Translations under genes and position numbers: made by a program
The notes under the pieces: model-generated
Told to the model about the DNA's origin: nothing
The model's input: only the letters and a program-made list of their open reading frames with translations
The model's database searches: none
Part shown: positions 26,817-36,197 of the stretch, piece by piece
Numbering within the stretch: position 1 is the stretch's first letter
Layout: the number at the start of each line of letters is the position of its first letter
Assembly (NCBI GenBank): GCA_021773135.1
Contig: JAJFKP010000055.1
Span: forward strand, 62,001 to 126,000
Direction of reading: 5' to 3'
DNA from: Woeseiaceae bacterium
GTDB taxonomy: Bacteria; Pseudomonadota; Gammaproteobacteria; Steroidobacterales; Woeseiaceae
Length of the DNA stretch: 64,000 nt

Positions 26817-27518
26817 ATGAAAAAGAAGATCCGTATACTGATCGTTGAGGACGAACAAGCCATCCGTGAGGGACTCATCGATGTGCTTGTCTATCATGGC
26901 TATGCTGTCGACAGTGCCGCGACGGGACCGGAGGGGCTCGCGCTCGCCCGGACGGGAAAATTCGATCTCATCCTGCTCGACATCATGCTTCCCGGCATGG
27001 ACGGCTATGAAATCTGTAATCGTATTCGGGAGAGTGACAGGGACCAGCCAATCATCATGCTCACAGCAAAAACCTCCGATGAGGAAATCGTGGAGGGCCT
27101 TAAGCTCGGCGCGGATGACTACGTTGGCAAGCCCTTTTCTATTCAGCAACTGGTGCTGCGCATCGAGGCGGTGCTGCGGCGCTCAAAAGCCGGCATCGAG
27201 CACGCCAAGACTATCCGCCTGGGAAACCTGGAAATTGACACGGACAATCTTTCCGGCCGCAACGGTGCACAGGAAGAAACCTTTACCAAGCGGGAGATCG
27301 AGCTCCTGTCGTATCTCGCACAGCATTCGGAACGACCCGTTCCAAGAGAAGAATTACTTTTAAAAGTATGGGGTTATGCGAAGAACCTCGATATAGAGAC
27401 AAGAACAGTCGACATTCATATTGCGAAGCTCAGGCGAAAAATCGAGGCGGATCCGAAAACACCCAAACATCTCGTCACCGTGCGTGGCGCGGGCTATCGG
27501 CTGCTAAGCGGCGACTGA
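26817..27518 (+). CDS. OmpR-family response regulator
   Basis: Receiver domain (residues 4-118) with phospho-acceptor Asp55 (LILLDIMLPGMDGYE), acidic pocket EDE (11-13) and Lys in VGKPFS; winged-helix output domain (about 140-230; EIELLSYLAQHSERPVPREELLLKVWGY). I prefer the start at MKKKIRIL over the longer TTG frame. It is followed after one base by its cognate kinase. Confidence 0.92.
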   Translation: MKKKIRILIVEDEQAIREGLIDVLVYHGYAVDSAATGPEGLALARTGKFDLILLDIMLPGMDGYEICNRIRESDRDQPIIMLTAKTSDEEIVEGLKLGADDYVGKPFSIQQLVLRIEAVLRRSKAGIEHAKTIRLGNLEIDTDNLSGRNGAQEETFTKREIELLSYLAQHSERPVPREELLLKVWGYAKNLDIETRTVDIHIAKLRRKIEADPKTPKHLVTVRGAGYRLLSGD

Positions 27519-27519
27519 G

Positions 27520-29712
27520 ATGCTGCCGAACAAATTCCTTAAAACCTACGACCAGCGACGCCTGAGAAACCTGCTTGGCCTGTTATTCATGGCCCTGACC
27601 ATACCGACCGGCGTCATCATCTGGCTGGCTTACGGGCAGCTCAAATGGGAAGCGTTCTACCAGTATCGCGCACAGGCCGAGGCGCTCACCAATCGCATCG
27701 ACAACGTGATCTCAGAGCGCATCGCGACGGCAGAGAACAGGCGCTTCGCCGATTTCGCCTTTCTCAACCTGACTCAGAGCGGCAAGATCCTGCAAAGATC
27801 GCCGCTGGCGGCCTACCCCGTGACACAGGATATTCCCGGGGCAATTGGCTACTTCCAGGTTGATGCAGATGGCACGTTCTCGACCCCGCTGCTCCCGGAT
27901 CGGCAGACAGATCTGGAGAGCGTCGGCATCGAAGCCGCAGAATTCGCTCAGCGCTCGGCATTAGCCGGACAAATCCAGCAAATCCTGGCGGACAACAGCC
28001 TGGTACGCGACGGTGTTGCGGCGGCCGCGCGGTTATCGGTTACCCGTGAAAGTGAGCCAATGGATCTGCCACAGGAGCAGGCGCCGTTGTCGTCGATCGC
28101 GGCAGGCGCCCTCGAATCGACCGACGACGACAGAAAAGACGACGCGGACCAAATGGAAGATCGTCGTGACAGTGCAGTGGCCACAAACGTCGCGGAATCG
28201 ACGGTCAGGCAGTCCGAAGAATCCGAATCCGCCTATACGCAGCAGGTTTTCGATCTGCTCAACGCCTCCCCCGCACCAGCAACAGCGGGATCACCCCAGC
28301 TTGATAACGTTGCCGAAAGTGGCAGGCGCGAAAATGCGTTCGGGCGGCTGCAGGATCTCGAACTTGACGAAGACCTGCAGAAGAAATCCGAGGAGCTGAA
28401 CAAGGAAATACCGCAGCTCCTGGAAGAAAAGCGGCAAAGCGATTTGGCACCGCTTCGCGCACGCCGTACAGAACAAGTCGCGGTTCCGGAAGCCATTGTA
28501 CTTGACGACGGGTTCAGTACAGGAGCCACAGCCGGCGAGGCGGCTCCGAAAGCCATCACTACGTTCTCGAGCGAGATTGACCCCTACGAATTCAGCCTGC
28601 TGGACAGTGGCCACCTGGTACTTTTTCGCAAAGTGTGGCGCAATGGTGAACGTTACATTCAAGGTCTATTGCTCGATCAGAACGTATTCGCAGAGGACGT
28701 GATCGCGACTGCATTTCGAGAGACGACGCTCGCCAGCATGTCTGACCTTATCATCGGCTACCAGGACGATATCATCAGCGTGGTCAACGGCACGCTCGGA
28801 CGAGACTACCTGTCCTCTTCGGGCGAATTGCAGGGCACACTTCTCTACCGCCGCCCGCTGTCGGCGCCATTGGACAGTCTCGAACTGGTCTATTCGATCA
28901 ACCAGCTGCCACGGGGACCGGGGGCCGGGGTGCTCGCCTGGTCAACGGTGATTATAGCGATCGTTTTCCTCGCAGGTTTTGCAGGTCTCTATCGATTAGG
29001 TTTGAGCCAGATCAGGCTGGCGCGACAGCAGCAGGACTTCGTCTCAGCCGTCAGCCATGAACTGAAAACGCCACTGACCTCGATCCGCATGTACGGCGAG
29101 ATGCTGAAGGAAGGCTGGGCCGACGAAGCCAAGCAAAAGCAATATTACGAATACATTCATGATGAATCCGAGCGCCTGACACGATTGATTTCGAATGTAT
29201 TGCAGCTGGCGAAAATCACTCGCAGCGACCCCGAATTCAATCTGCAGCCGATTACGGTTGGCGAGCTGATGAGCCAGATCGAATCCAAGATTACGAGCCA
29301 GGTTGAACGGGCCGGGTTTGCACTGCGAATCTCGCGGGATGCGGATAGCGACACTCAACATATCAACGTCGACGTCGATTGTTTCACCCAGGTCGTAATC
29401 AACCTGGTTGACAATGCAATCAAGTTTTCACGCGATGCGACTGAGAAAGCCATCGACATAACCGCTCGACTCTCAACGGATGGGAATATCGTATTGACGG
29501 TACGTGACTTCGGCCCGGGCATTCCAAAAGGGCAGATGAAGAAAATATTCCAGCTCTTTTTCCGCACCGAATCCGAGCTGACGCGGGAAACGGTCGGCAC
29601 CGGTATCGGGCTCGCCATCGTGCACCAATTGGTCACAGCAATGAACGGACGCGTCGATGTCACGAATCAGGATCCTGGCGCACAATTCGACGTATCATTC
29701 CCCACGATCTGA
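27520..29712 (+). CDS. Membrane sensor histidine kinase with a long disordered periplasmic insert
   Basis: TM1 about 12-32 and TM2 about 465-487 flank a 430-residue periplasmic region. Its middle (about 180-345) is acidic and low complexity, with a short coiled coil (ELDEDLQKKSEELNKEIPQ). Cytoplasmic part: H-box AVSHELKTPLTS with phospho-His513, N-box NLVDNAIKF and G-boxes DFGPGIPKG and GTGIGLAIVHQ. There is no clear HAMP domain. Overlaps the next gene by one base (TGATG). The signal sensed is unknown. Confidence 0.92.
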   Translation: MLPNKFLKTYDQRRLRNLLGLLFMALTIPTGVIIWLAYGQLKWEAFYQYRAQAEALTNRIDNVISERIATAENRRFADFAFLNLTQSGKILQRSPLAAYPVTQDIPGAIGYFQVDADGTFSTPLLPDRQTDLESVGIEAAEFAQRSALAGQIQQILADNSLVRDGVAAAARLSVTRESEPMDLPQEQAPLSSIAAGALESTDDDRKDDADQMEDRRDSAVATNVAESTVRQSEESESAYTQQVFDLLNASPAPATAGSPQLDNVAESGRRENAFGRLQDLELDEDLQKKSEELNKEIPQLLEEKRQSDLAPLRARRTEQVAVPEAIVLDDGFSTGATAGEAAPKAITTFSSEIDPYEFSLLDSGHLVLFRKVWRNGERYIQGLLLDQNVFAEDVIATAFRETTLASMSDLIIGYQDDIISVVNGTLGRDYLSSSGELQGTLLYRRPLSAPLDSLELVYSINQLPRGPGAGVLAWSTVIIAIVFLAGFAGLYRLGLSQIRLARQQQDFVSAVSHELKTPLTSIRMYGEMLKEGWADEAKQKQYYEYIHDESERLTRLISNVLQLAKITRSDPEFNLQPITVGELMSQIESKITSQVERAGFALRISRDADSDTQHINVDVDCFTQVVINLVDNAIKFSRDATEKAIDITARLSTDGNIVLTVRDFGPGIPKGQMKKIFQLFFRTESELTRETVGTGIGLAIVHQLVTAMNGRVDVTNQDPGAQFDVSFPTI

Positions 29713-30905
29713 TGCATAGAAGGTCTTCCGTGACCCCAGACCAGCAACAAGCAAGACGAAATCCACGCAAAACTTTGTGGCTGCTGCTATTTGTCGCGAT
29801 AGCTATAACGCTGTTCATCATCACGCCGGGTTGCTCCGTGCAATTAGCCGGACAACGTGTGCCAGCGCACGTTCTGGAAGCAGATCCCGATGCATTCAAT
29901 GTGGCTGATGACGTTGCAGTGTTGCACTACTATGGCGTGGGTGGATGGGGAGTGCAGTGGCGCGGCGAATACCTGCTTATGGCGCCCTACTTCTCGAATC
30001 ATGGCTTTCTCGGGTTTTACGCTGACCAGGGGCCTGATATCGAAGCGGTCATAGCAGGCGTTAACAACACACCATTCTCCGAGGCAGGACTCATACTTGT
30101 CGGACATGGCCATGTTGATCACGCAGCGGACATCCCTTCCTACCATGCCGCCGGTCTCACCACCGACCAGGCCGGCGTCATAGCGAACTCCACAACACTC
30201 AATATGCTGGCCAGCATAATGCCGCCGAACGAGAGATTTCGATGTGCCGAAGCGCCGACGACTGATGGTGTGCCTATCAATGACTGTTCACTGGCCGGGT
30301 TTCGCATCACACCGCTTTCCAGCGCGCACGCACCGAACGTCGAGATTCTCGGCAAGTCGTTCACCGTCTCAGAAGGCACGGTCGATCAGCCACAGCACAC
30401 TATTCCGCAAAGCCCCGCTGACTACCTGCTGGGCGCGACATGGGCGTACCTGGTCGACCTGCTTGATGCGGATGGCAACGTTGTCTTTCGCATCCACTAT
30501 ATGGACGCCGTCGCGGGCGCAGCCGAGAGTCACGTCCCTGCGGAGTTGCTCGCCGAACGCGACATCGATGTGCACATCGCGTGCGTGCCTGGCTTCAACT
30601 ATGTCGACCGTTATCCCGAATGGGTGATTGAACAGGGTAATACCGGCTACGTGCTCATGGGGCACTGGGAAGACTTCTTTCGTTCACGGGAGAAGCGTCT
30701 CAAGCCGGTGACGCTGGTATTGAGCGAGGGCAAACTTAATGACTTCGCCGAACGAGTCGAGGACGTCATGCCCGCAGGCCAGAATCGTTCCAGGCCAGTT
30801 AACAAGTCGACTGACGACTGCCCCGCTGACAGCGAAAAATGTGGACCGCGAGGAGAGTCCTGGGCACTGCCGGTTCCAGGAGAAACGTATCACTTCCGGC
30901 CCTGA
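29712..30905 (+). CDS. Membrane-anchored metallo-beta-lactamase-fold hydrolase
   Basis: A hydrophobic N-terminal segment with a cysteine that could be a lipobox (FIITPGC, residue about 41) precedes an MBL-fold domain with the metal motif GHGHVDHAAD. A further His lies in LSSAHAPNV and Asp in HYMDAVAG. Third gene of the regulator-kinase operon, so its substrate may relate to the signal. Nearest relatives I can think of are lipid- or phosphodiester-cleaving MBL enzymes, but I cannot decide. Confidence 0.85.
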   Translation: MHRRSSVTPDQQQARRNPRKTLWLLLFVAIAITLFIITPGCSVQLAGQRVPAHVLEADPDAFNVADDVAVLHYYGVGGWGVQWRGEYLLMAPYFSNHGFLGFYADQGPDIEAVIAGVNNTPFSEAGLILVGHGHVDHAADIPSYHAAGLTTDQAGVIANSTTLNMLASIMPPNERFRCAEAPTTDGVPINDCSLAGFRITPLSSAHAPNVEILGKSFTVSEGTVDQPQHTIPQSPADYLLGATWAYLVDLLDADGNVVFRIHYMDAVAGAAESHVPAELLAERDIDVHIACVPGFNYVDRYPEWVIEQGNTGYVLMGHWEDFFRSREKRLKPVTLVLSEGKLNDFAERVEDVMPAGQNRSRPVNKSTDDCPADSEKCGPRGESWALPVPGETYHFRP

Positions 30906-30919
30906 GCGTATTTAAGTGC

Positions 30920-31306
30920 CTAGTCCCCCAAAGGCGGCCGACTATCTGACATGATGAAATCGAGCTTCTTCTGAGCCTGTTTCGGTTTGGCAAGATCGCG
31001 CGGTTCAAGCATCTCGCATTCATCCTGAATCATGTCGGCGATGCGGACCGGATAGTATTTGCAGTCATTCGGTCGGTCGTCGTAAATCTCGCAAACGAAT
31101 TTCACCTTACCCGGCAGCTTCCGTAACCACGGACATTTGGTCAGTGACTCCCCGTTCTCGGGATCAAACCAGATTTCCCCGTCCCGTACGTAACTTGCGA
31201 TGTCGGGCCGATAGGTCTCCCACGCATCGATTTCGCTTGCCGACGCAGAGAGACCGCCGCCACCATATTTGGTACAGCATTTACCGCATTGATTACAGTC
31301 TTTCAC
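30920..31306 (-). CDS. YkgJ-family cysteine-cluster protein
   Basis: Begins MKDCNQCGKCCTKYGGGG, the CxxCxxCC cluster typical of YkgJ proteins, with additional cysteines (KCPWL, VCEIYDDRPNDC) that complete the metal or Fe-S site. 128 aa, cytoplasmic. Function unknown. It is the last gene of a minus-strand run after the phosphatase (23 bp). Confidence 0.87.
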   Translation of the reverse strand: MKDCNQCGKCCTKYGGGGLSASASEIDAWETYRPDIASYVRDGEIWFDPENGESLTKCPWLRKLPGKVKFVCEIYDDRPNDCKYYPVRIADMIQDECEMLEPRDLAKPKQAQKKLDFIMSDSRPPLGD

Positions 31307-31329
31307 TGGGTGTCGCTGTTGTGGCGATA

Positions 31330-32715
31330 TTAGCGACCGGTCAATCCGAGATGCTGCAGAGAGATCGTATGAATTTCTGCCTGGCGGATGAAAACAGGAA
31401 TGTCCCGAATTCCGGGGCCGATGGCGTAGAGCGGCACCGCCACGCCGGAATGCTCATCCCACATCGGTGAATCGTTGGACGCGTAGTTAATGCCCATGAT
31501 GCCGCCTTCAGGTGTTCTGATGCGTGCGAACCTGCCGGGTGATCCGTATTCCAATTCAGCAAGCCCACTAATGTCGGGGATCAGCGTTGCCGAGTGTCCA
31601 TGATCGGCAGTAACCAGGATCAGCGTATTGGGATGCGTCTGCTGATAGGCAATCGCCGCCTGCAACGACTCTATCAGCTGTTCAACCTCACCGATCGATC
31701 CACACGGACTACGACTGTGTGCCTGCTTGTCGATTGATGCCGCTTCAATCATCAGCGCGAATCCGCTCTCATTCTCCAGGTGACGAAGCGCCGTTACCGT
31801 CATTTCACTCAGTGTGGGCATTGAATCGGATGCCGGATTGATCTCGCACGCAAATGGCTCCGGCCACACAACTTTCCCATCGATCCGTTCGAGGAAGTCC
31901 GCCTGCCCTCCATTTACGCCACGATAACGAACCGGCATTGTGCTGCCGGAAAACAGGCCGAGGATGCGCTCATTTTGTCGAATGGACTTCAATTCGGCGC
32001 GGTCCGAAATGGTCCTGAAGCCGTAGTCCTGGGCTTCCCGCAAAACCGTGGTGTCGTTGCTGTCTTCTGCGAGCTGCCCAAAGTATCTCGCGCCGCCGCC
32101 AAGGATCAAGTCGAGCTTTGACGATGCGATCTGCTCCGCTATCGAGCCTCGCCCGCCGTTTTTCTTGTAATCGGCCGAACAGTCTGTCGTTGCAGTTGAG
32201 AGGCGCGCACCCTGCTCAACCATATTGTCAGGGCCATGGCAGAAGCGATGACTGACGTGGGCAACAAAAGATGCCGGCGTTGCGTCAGTGACGCTCGCCG
32301 TCGTAACGATGCCGGTGCGTAATCCCGCCGATTGGGCCGCTTCCAGCATCGACGTAATGTCTTCATCGGTTTTTGCAGTCGTTCCGACTCGCTGGCGGCT
32401 GGTGACAACGCCTCCTGCCATGGTTGTCGCGGTCGCGGCGGAATCGGCGACGTAGTTAGGCTCGTTCGGATTGTCTTCCCTGACGGCCTGTACCTGCACC
32501 ATGCCGCGATACGGCAGCTGGTCCAGAAGCAGCTCACCGCCGCTGCCGACCAGGTAGTTACGCGCAATAGTTATTTGTTGATCGTCGAACCCGTCGCCTA
32601 TAATCAGGATCAGGTTTGGACGCCCCTGGTTCTCCGGCTTGCTGATTGAACTGGCACAGCCAGTCAACGCGAGCAGCAGCGACGTGGCGACAAGCACCAG
32701 GCTTTTAATAGTCAT
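31330..32715 (-). CDS. PhoA-type alkaline phosphatase, lipoprotein
   Basis: The start at MTIKSLVLVATSLLLALTGC gives a clear lipobox. Active-site blocks: LIIGDGFDDQQITIARN (metal Asp), VADSAATATTMAGG (Ser nucleophile), ASIDKQAHSRSP, and TADHGHSATLI (Asp/His metal ligands). Releases phosphate from monoesters outside the cytoplasm. A longer GTG start would overlap the SOD stop as TAGTG, so translational coupling remains possible. Confidence 0.9.
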   Translation of the reverse strand: MTIKSLVLVATSLLLALTGCASSISKPENQGRPNLILIIGDGFDDQQITIARNYLVGSGGELLLDQLPYRGMVQVQAVREDNPNEPNYVADSAATATTMAGGVVTSRQRVGTTAKTDEDITSMLEAAQSAGLRTGIVTTASVTDATPASFVAHVSHRFCHGPDNMVEQGARLSTATTDCSADYKKNGGRGSIAEQIASSKLDLILGGGARYFGQLAEDSNDTTVLREAQDYGFRTISDRAELKSIRQNERILGLFSGSTMPVRYRGVNGGQADFLERIDGKVVWPEPFACEINPASDSMPTLSEMTVTALRHLENESGFALMIEAASIDKQAHSRSPCGSIGEVEQLIESLQAAIAYQQTHPNTLILVTADHGHSATLIPDISGLAELEYGSPGRFARIRTPEGGIMGINYASNDSPMWDEHSGVAVPLYAIGPGIRDIPVFIRQAEIHTISLQHLGLTGR

Positions 32716-32774
32716 CGGCAATCCAGGTGTTGTTAGCGAATAAGATATGTGCACGTAAGGATCTGATGGTGACA

Positions 32775-33533
32775 CTACGCGATTGCCGCAACCCTGGCCA
32801 TCACGGTATCCCAGTTGATGTTGGCAAAAAATGCATCAATGTAGCGAGCGGTCGCGGCACCAAAATCCATTTGGTAGGAATGTTCATACATGTCCATGAC
32901 CAGCAATGGCACAGTTTCTATGGGCGAATGCATGTGATCGGCCATCCAGTAATTCTCGAGCGTTTTGAAGTGTCGGTTGTACCCCAGCATGACCCATCCC
33001 GAGCCGCCGCCGAGACCCGCAGCAATTCGTTTATATTCCGTTTCCCAACGATCAAAGTCACCGAACGCCGCGCCGATCAGACTGCGGGCGTCGCTCGCCG
33101 CCCTTCCATCACCACCCAGGTTGTCAAAGTAGAGCTCATGCAGTATGACCGAGCCGGTTCGCAGCAGGTGTTCTCGCTTCAAATCGTTGTAGATAAAAGC
33201 CGGTGTGTCGGCATCAGCCAGTGCTTCCTCCAGGCGTTTGTTGACGACATTGAGCGCACGCACCGAGCCGCCGTAGTTATTTGCCCAATGCGACTGGATG
33301 ATGCGTGTGGACAGACCGCTTAACGACGACGCGGCGTACGACAGCGGCTGCATCTCGTGCGCAGCATTGAATGGTTGCGACGAATTAATTCTAAACGTGT
33401 CAGAACGCCCTTCCTGGCTCTGTACCAGCGCCGCCGATCCGGCGAATACGCTGCCCAATCCGACCGCTGCGCCCTTGATGACATTTCGCCGGGGCAATGA
33501 AAGCAGGTCTGGCTGTCTGTTCTTAATGTCCAA
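32775..33533 (-). CDS. Tat-exported Fe/Mn superoxide dismutase-like protein
   Basis: I choose a TTG start preceded by AGGGGGG, which places the twin-arginine motif LPRRNVIKGAAVGLG near residue 15; the longer ATG frame overlaps the VOC gene. Four metal ligands fit the Fe/Mn-SOD pattern: His in IQSHWANNYGG, His in VILHELYFDNLGG, Asp and His in LVMDMYEHSYQMDF. Some active-site positions differ from typical SODs, so activity is not assured. It sits in an operon with periplasmic VOC and phosphatase genes. Confidence 0.82.
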   Translation of the reverse strand: MDIKNRQPDLLSLPRRNVIKGAAVGLGSVFAGSAALVQSQEGRSDTFRINSSQPFNAAHEMQPLSYAASSLSGLSTRIIQSHWANNYGGSVRALNVVNKRLEEALADADTPAFIYNDLKREHLLRTGSVILHELYFDNLGGDGRAASDARSLIGAAFGDFDRWETEYKRIAAGLGGGSGWVMLGYNRHFKTLENYWMADHMHSPIETVPLLVMDMYEHSYQMDFGAATARYIDAFFANINWDTVMARVAAIA

Positions 33534-33561
33534 CGATTCCCCCCTGGTCGGCGCCAATAAT

Positions 33562-34503
33562 CTATTTCGCTTCAATTGCAGTCACCAAAGCCGCGTTTTC
33601 GTCTGACGCCTTGAACGTGCCCCACTCAAGGTAGTACCCCTCTGGGTCGTAGGCTACAAACGCGCGGTACCGATCCGTGTCCGAAATTTCTTCAGAGCGC
33701 ATCTCGATTGCGGCGTGGTTCCTGGCATAGTTATACCAGCCATCCACATCGGCTGTGATTAGCGAGAGGGTGACCGCTTTGGTCTCAGTGAAGTTGTGCA
33801 TACCGAGCTTTTCGTCTACGAGGCCGAAGTAGCCGGTTGGGCCAGTAGGATAGATCTTCGCCCACCCCTGATCCACGATCAGATCGAAGCCAAGCGTGTC
33901 CTCGTAGAAGCGCTGGATGCTTTCCATGTCCTTGTAGTAAAACCAGACCACCGTCGCTTTAAAACCCAACCCCTTCGGGACGTTCGAATCAGACCGGGCG
34001 TAGAGTGTTTCAGTCGCATCCAGCACGGGCATCAACTGTTCGTTTTCCGGATGCGGATTAAAACGTTCGAACTCGAGGAAATAACCTTCCGGATCGACCG
34101 CAACGAAACCATGGTGTGCCCTGCCCGGTTCGGTCTTGTATTCCTTTGTGCGCATTTCAACGTCCTGCCTCTGCATGTAGTCCCACCACTCATCCAATTG
34201 GTCGGTGACAATGGCAATTGCGGTCGTCTTCGGTTCGTCGGCAGAGTGCATGCCTGATTCGTGATCGACCAGGGTGATAAACGACTTGCGCGCAACCTGC
34301 ATTATTTTCGCGGAGCCGTAATCCGCGGCGATCCGGAACCCCATGATATCCGTGTAGAACTCAGTCGCCGCATCAAGATCTTCGTAGTAAAAAAATACAT
34401 TGCTCGCGGTCGTGCCAAATTCGTTCATCGGATCGGCATAGCCCTGCGTCGTGCCGCCAACAATAAAACAAACGAACAGGGTCCTGAATAAGCGCTTAAG
34501 CAT
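33562..34503 (-). CDS. Secreted two-domain VOC (glyoxalase-fold) protein
   Basis: The start at MLKRLFRTLFVCFIVGG gives a signal peptide and has GGAGTG upstream. Two tandem VOC units follow, each with FFYYEDLDAATEFYTDIMGF-type opening (here split as NVFFYYEDLD and VWFYYKDMES) and a DPEGYFLEFERF / DPEGYYLEWGTF end carrying the metal Glu. Periplasmic VOC proteins are uncommon. First gene of a minus operon. Confidence 0.85.
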   Translation of the reverse strand: MLKRLFRTLFVCFIVGGTTQGYADPMNEFGTTASNVFFYYEDLDAATEFYTDIMGFRIAADYGSAKIMQVARKSFITLVDHESGMHSADEPKTTAIAIVTDQLDEWWDYMQRQDVEMRTKEYKTEPGRAHHGFVAVDPEGYFLEFERFNPHPENEQLMPVLDATETLYARSDSNVPKGLGFKATVVWFYYKDMESIQRFYEDTLGFDLIVDQGWAKIYPTGPTGYFGLVDEKLGMHNFTETKAVTLSLITADVDGWYNYARNHAAIEMRSEEISDTDRYRAFVAYDPEGYYLEWGTFKASDENAALVTAIEAK

Positions 34504-34587
34504 CGGTAACACTCCAGAATTTACAATTGAGTTCCTAGATGGAATCACATCGATTATATTCGTTGCCTGCCGCTACTACACCCCGAG

Positions 34588-36063
34588 ATGTATCCAATGA
34601 AAAGATTAGCTCTGCTCGCCGCCCTTTTTACGTCTGTTTCCGGCTATTCCGCGCTCGCGCAACAGGAGGAGAATTTCGACTATTTTTCCGCCAATCGGCA
34701 GATGATTCGCAACGGGGTCCAGGCAGTCCTGATGTGCAACGGCCTGTTTACGTCCAATCGAACGCTGGAGCAGGTATTCGCTCAGGAACTGGCCTATCTT
34801 TCGCCGACCCGTTTTGCCGGGCCGGTTGGAACCGTAAATGGCGGCGAATACGTGGTCGACTATGCGCTCAAGGCAGTCGCAATTGGCGGCCCGTCGACAG
34901 GCACGATTATCCGCGCCGCCTTCAGGGAAGGTATTGGCTGTGTGGTCATGGCGCCCGATCAGACCTTTGACGATATCGACTCACTGCCCAGCCTGGACCT
35001 GCCCTATCCGGATATCGATGCGGCAACGCAGCCGTGGCCGGCAGGCGACCGGGTGGAAAAAATGCCGTTGCCGGCGAATGTTGATGCCAAGGCGCTGCAG
35101 GCAGCATCAGACTGGGCTTTCGATCGGGAAACCCCTGAACAGGATACGCTCAGTCTGCTGGTCGTTTATAAGGGCGACATTATCCTGGAACGGTATGCAC
35201 CTGGAATCACGGCGGCAACCCGCACCCGCACCTGGTCGACTGCGAAAAGCATCGCCGCAACCCTGATTGGCACCCTTGTTGATGATGGCAGGATGCATCT
35301 GGACGAATCGCTCGGCTTTGAATGGTTGCCGGACATTCGCTCGGCAGAGGCGGATCCACGCAACGAAATTACGCTGCGACATGCCCTGAACATGTCGACC
35401 GGCCTGTATCCGCTGGACAACCAGGGGATGGAGTATGTTACCGGGTCCGGCATGTCCTATTGGGCCGGCGCAAGTTCGGTCAACGGGGCAAGGCGCCGTG
35501 CGCTGGTGCGCGAACCCGGCAGCTATTGGGACTATGAGAACTACGACACCCTCCTGGCAGTTCTCGCAATGAAAAACACGTTGGGCGACGATAAGACCTA
35601 TCAGGAATTTCCCCGCCGGGCATTGCTCGACAAACTGGGCATGCGCAACACGCTGGTCAGTGCTGACCGCTTCCACGATTTTATCCTGAGCAGCCAGGTG
35701 TATACGAACGCGCGAGACCTCGCCCGATTCGGCCTGCTCTACCTGCAAGGCGGTGTCTGGAACGGCGAACAGATCATTTCCAGGGACTGGATCGACTTTG
35801 TCACAACACCCGCACCGGCGACCGCCGGGCGCGGCAGTTTTTATGGCGGCCAGTGGTGGCTGGTGCCGGACGACAGGAATGACGTGCCAGACAGCGCCTA
35901 TGCAACGTCCGGCAACAGGGGCCAGTATGTCATCGTCGTGCCGACACATGACCTTGTCATCGTGCGCCGCGGCCTAGACTACGGCCGCCAGGGCTTCGAC
36001 CGCTTCGACCTGACCCGTGAAGTCATCAAGGCAATTGGTCCTAACAGCGGCGGCGGTCGCTAA
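34588..36063 (+). CDS. Serine hydrolase, class C beta-lactamase/S12 family, secreted
   Basis: Signal peptide (MKRLALLAALFTSVSGYSALA). Catalytic SxxK motif STAKSIAATLIG, YxN in DYENYDTLLAVL and a C-terminal SGNRGQYVIVVP in the place of KTG. An N-terminal extension of about 120 residues precedes the hydrolase domain, as in a subset of the family. Probably an esterase or peptidase on extracellular substrates. Confidence 0.88.
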   Translation: MYPMKRLALLAALFTSVSGYSALAQQEENFDYFSANRQMIRNGVQAVLMCNGLFTSNRTLEQVFAQELAYLSPTRFAGPVGTVNGGEYVVDYALKAVAIGGPSTGTIIRAAFREGIGCVVMAPDQTFDDIDSLPSLDLPYPDIDAATQPWPAGDRVEKMPLPANVDAKALQAASDWAFDRETPEQDTLSLLVVYKGDIILERYAPGITAATRTRTWSTAKSIAATLIGTLVDDGRMHLDESLGFEWLPDIRSAEADPRNEITLRHALNMSTGLYPLDNQGMEYVTGSGMSYWAGASSVNGARRRALVREPGSYWDYENYDTLLAVLAMKNTLGDDKTYQEFPRRALLDKLGMRNTLVSADRFHDFILSSQVYTNARDLARFGLLYLQGGVWNGEQIISRDWIDFVTTPAPATAGRGSFYGGQWWLVPDDRNDVPDSAYATSGNRGQYVIVVPTHDLVIVRRGLDYGRQGFDRFDLTREVIKAIGPNSGGGR

Positions 36064-36197
36064 CGACCCACCAGAATTCGCCCAGGTACGAAACTTAACC
36101 CAATCTGCGCGTGTCAGAATGGAGGCGGCTGTGTATTATTCGCGGCTGCATTCATCTCTGACGGGCCTCAATAACGCGGCTGCCGGGACACAACATA

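Noticed and set aside
25958-26848. 296-codon frame antisense to the acylase
   Set aside because: No domain and overlaps the acylase signal and lipobox region.
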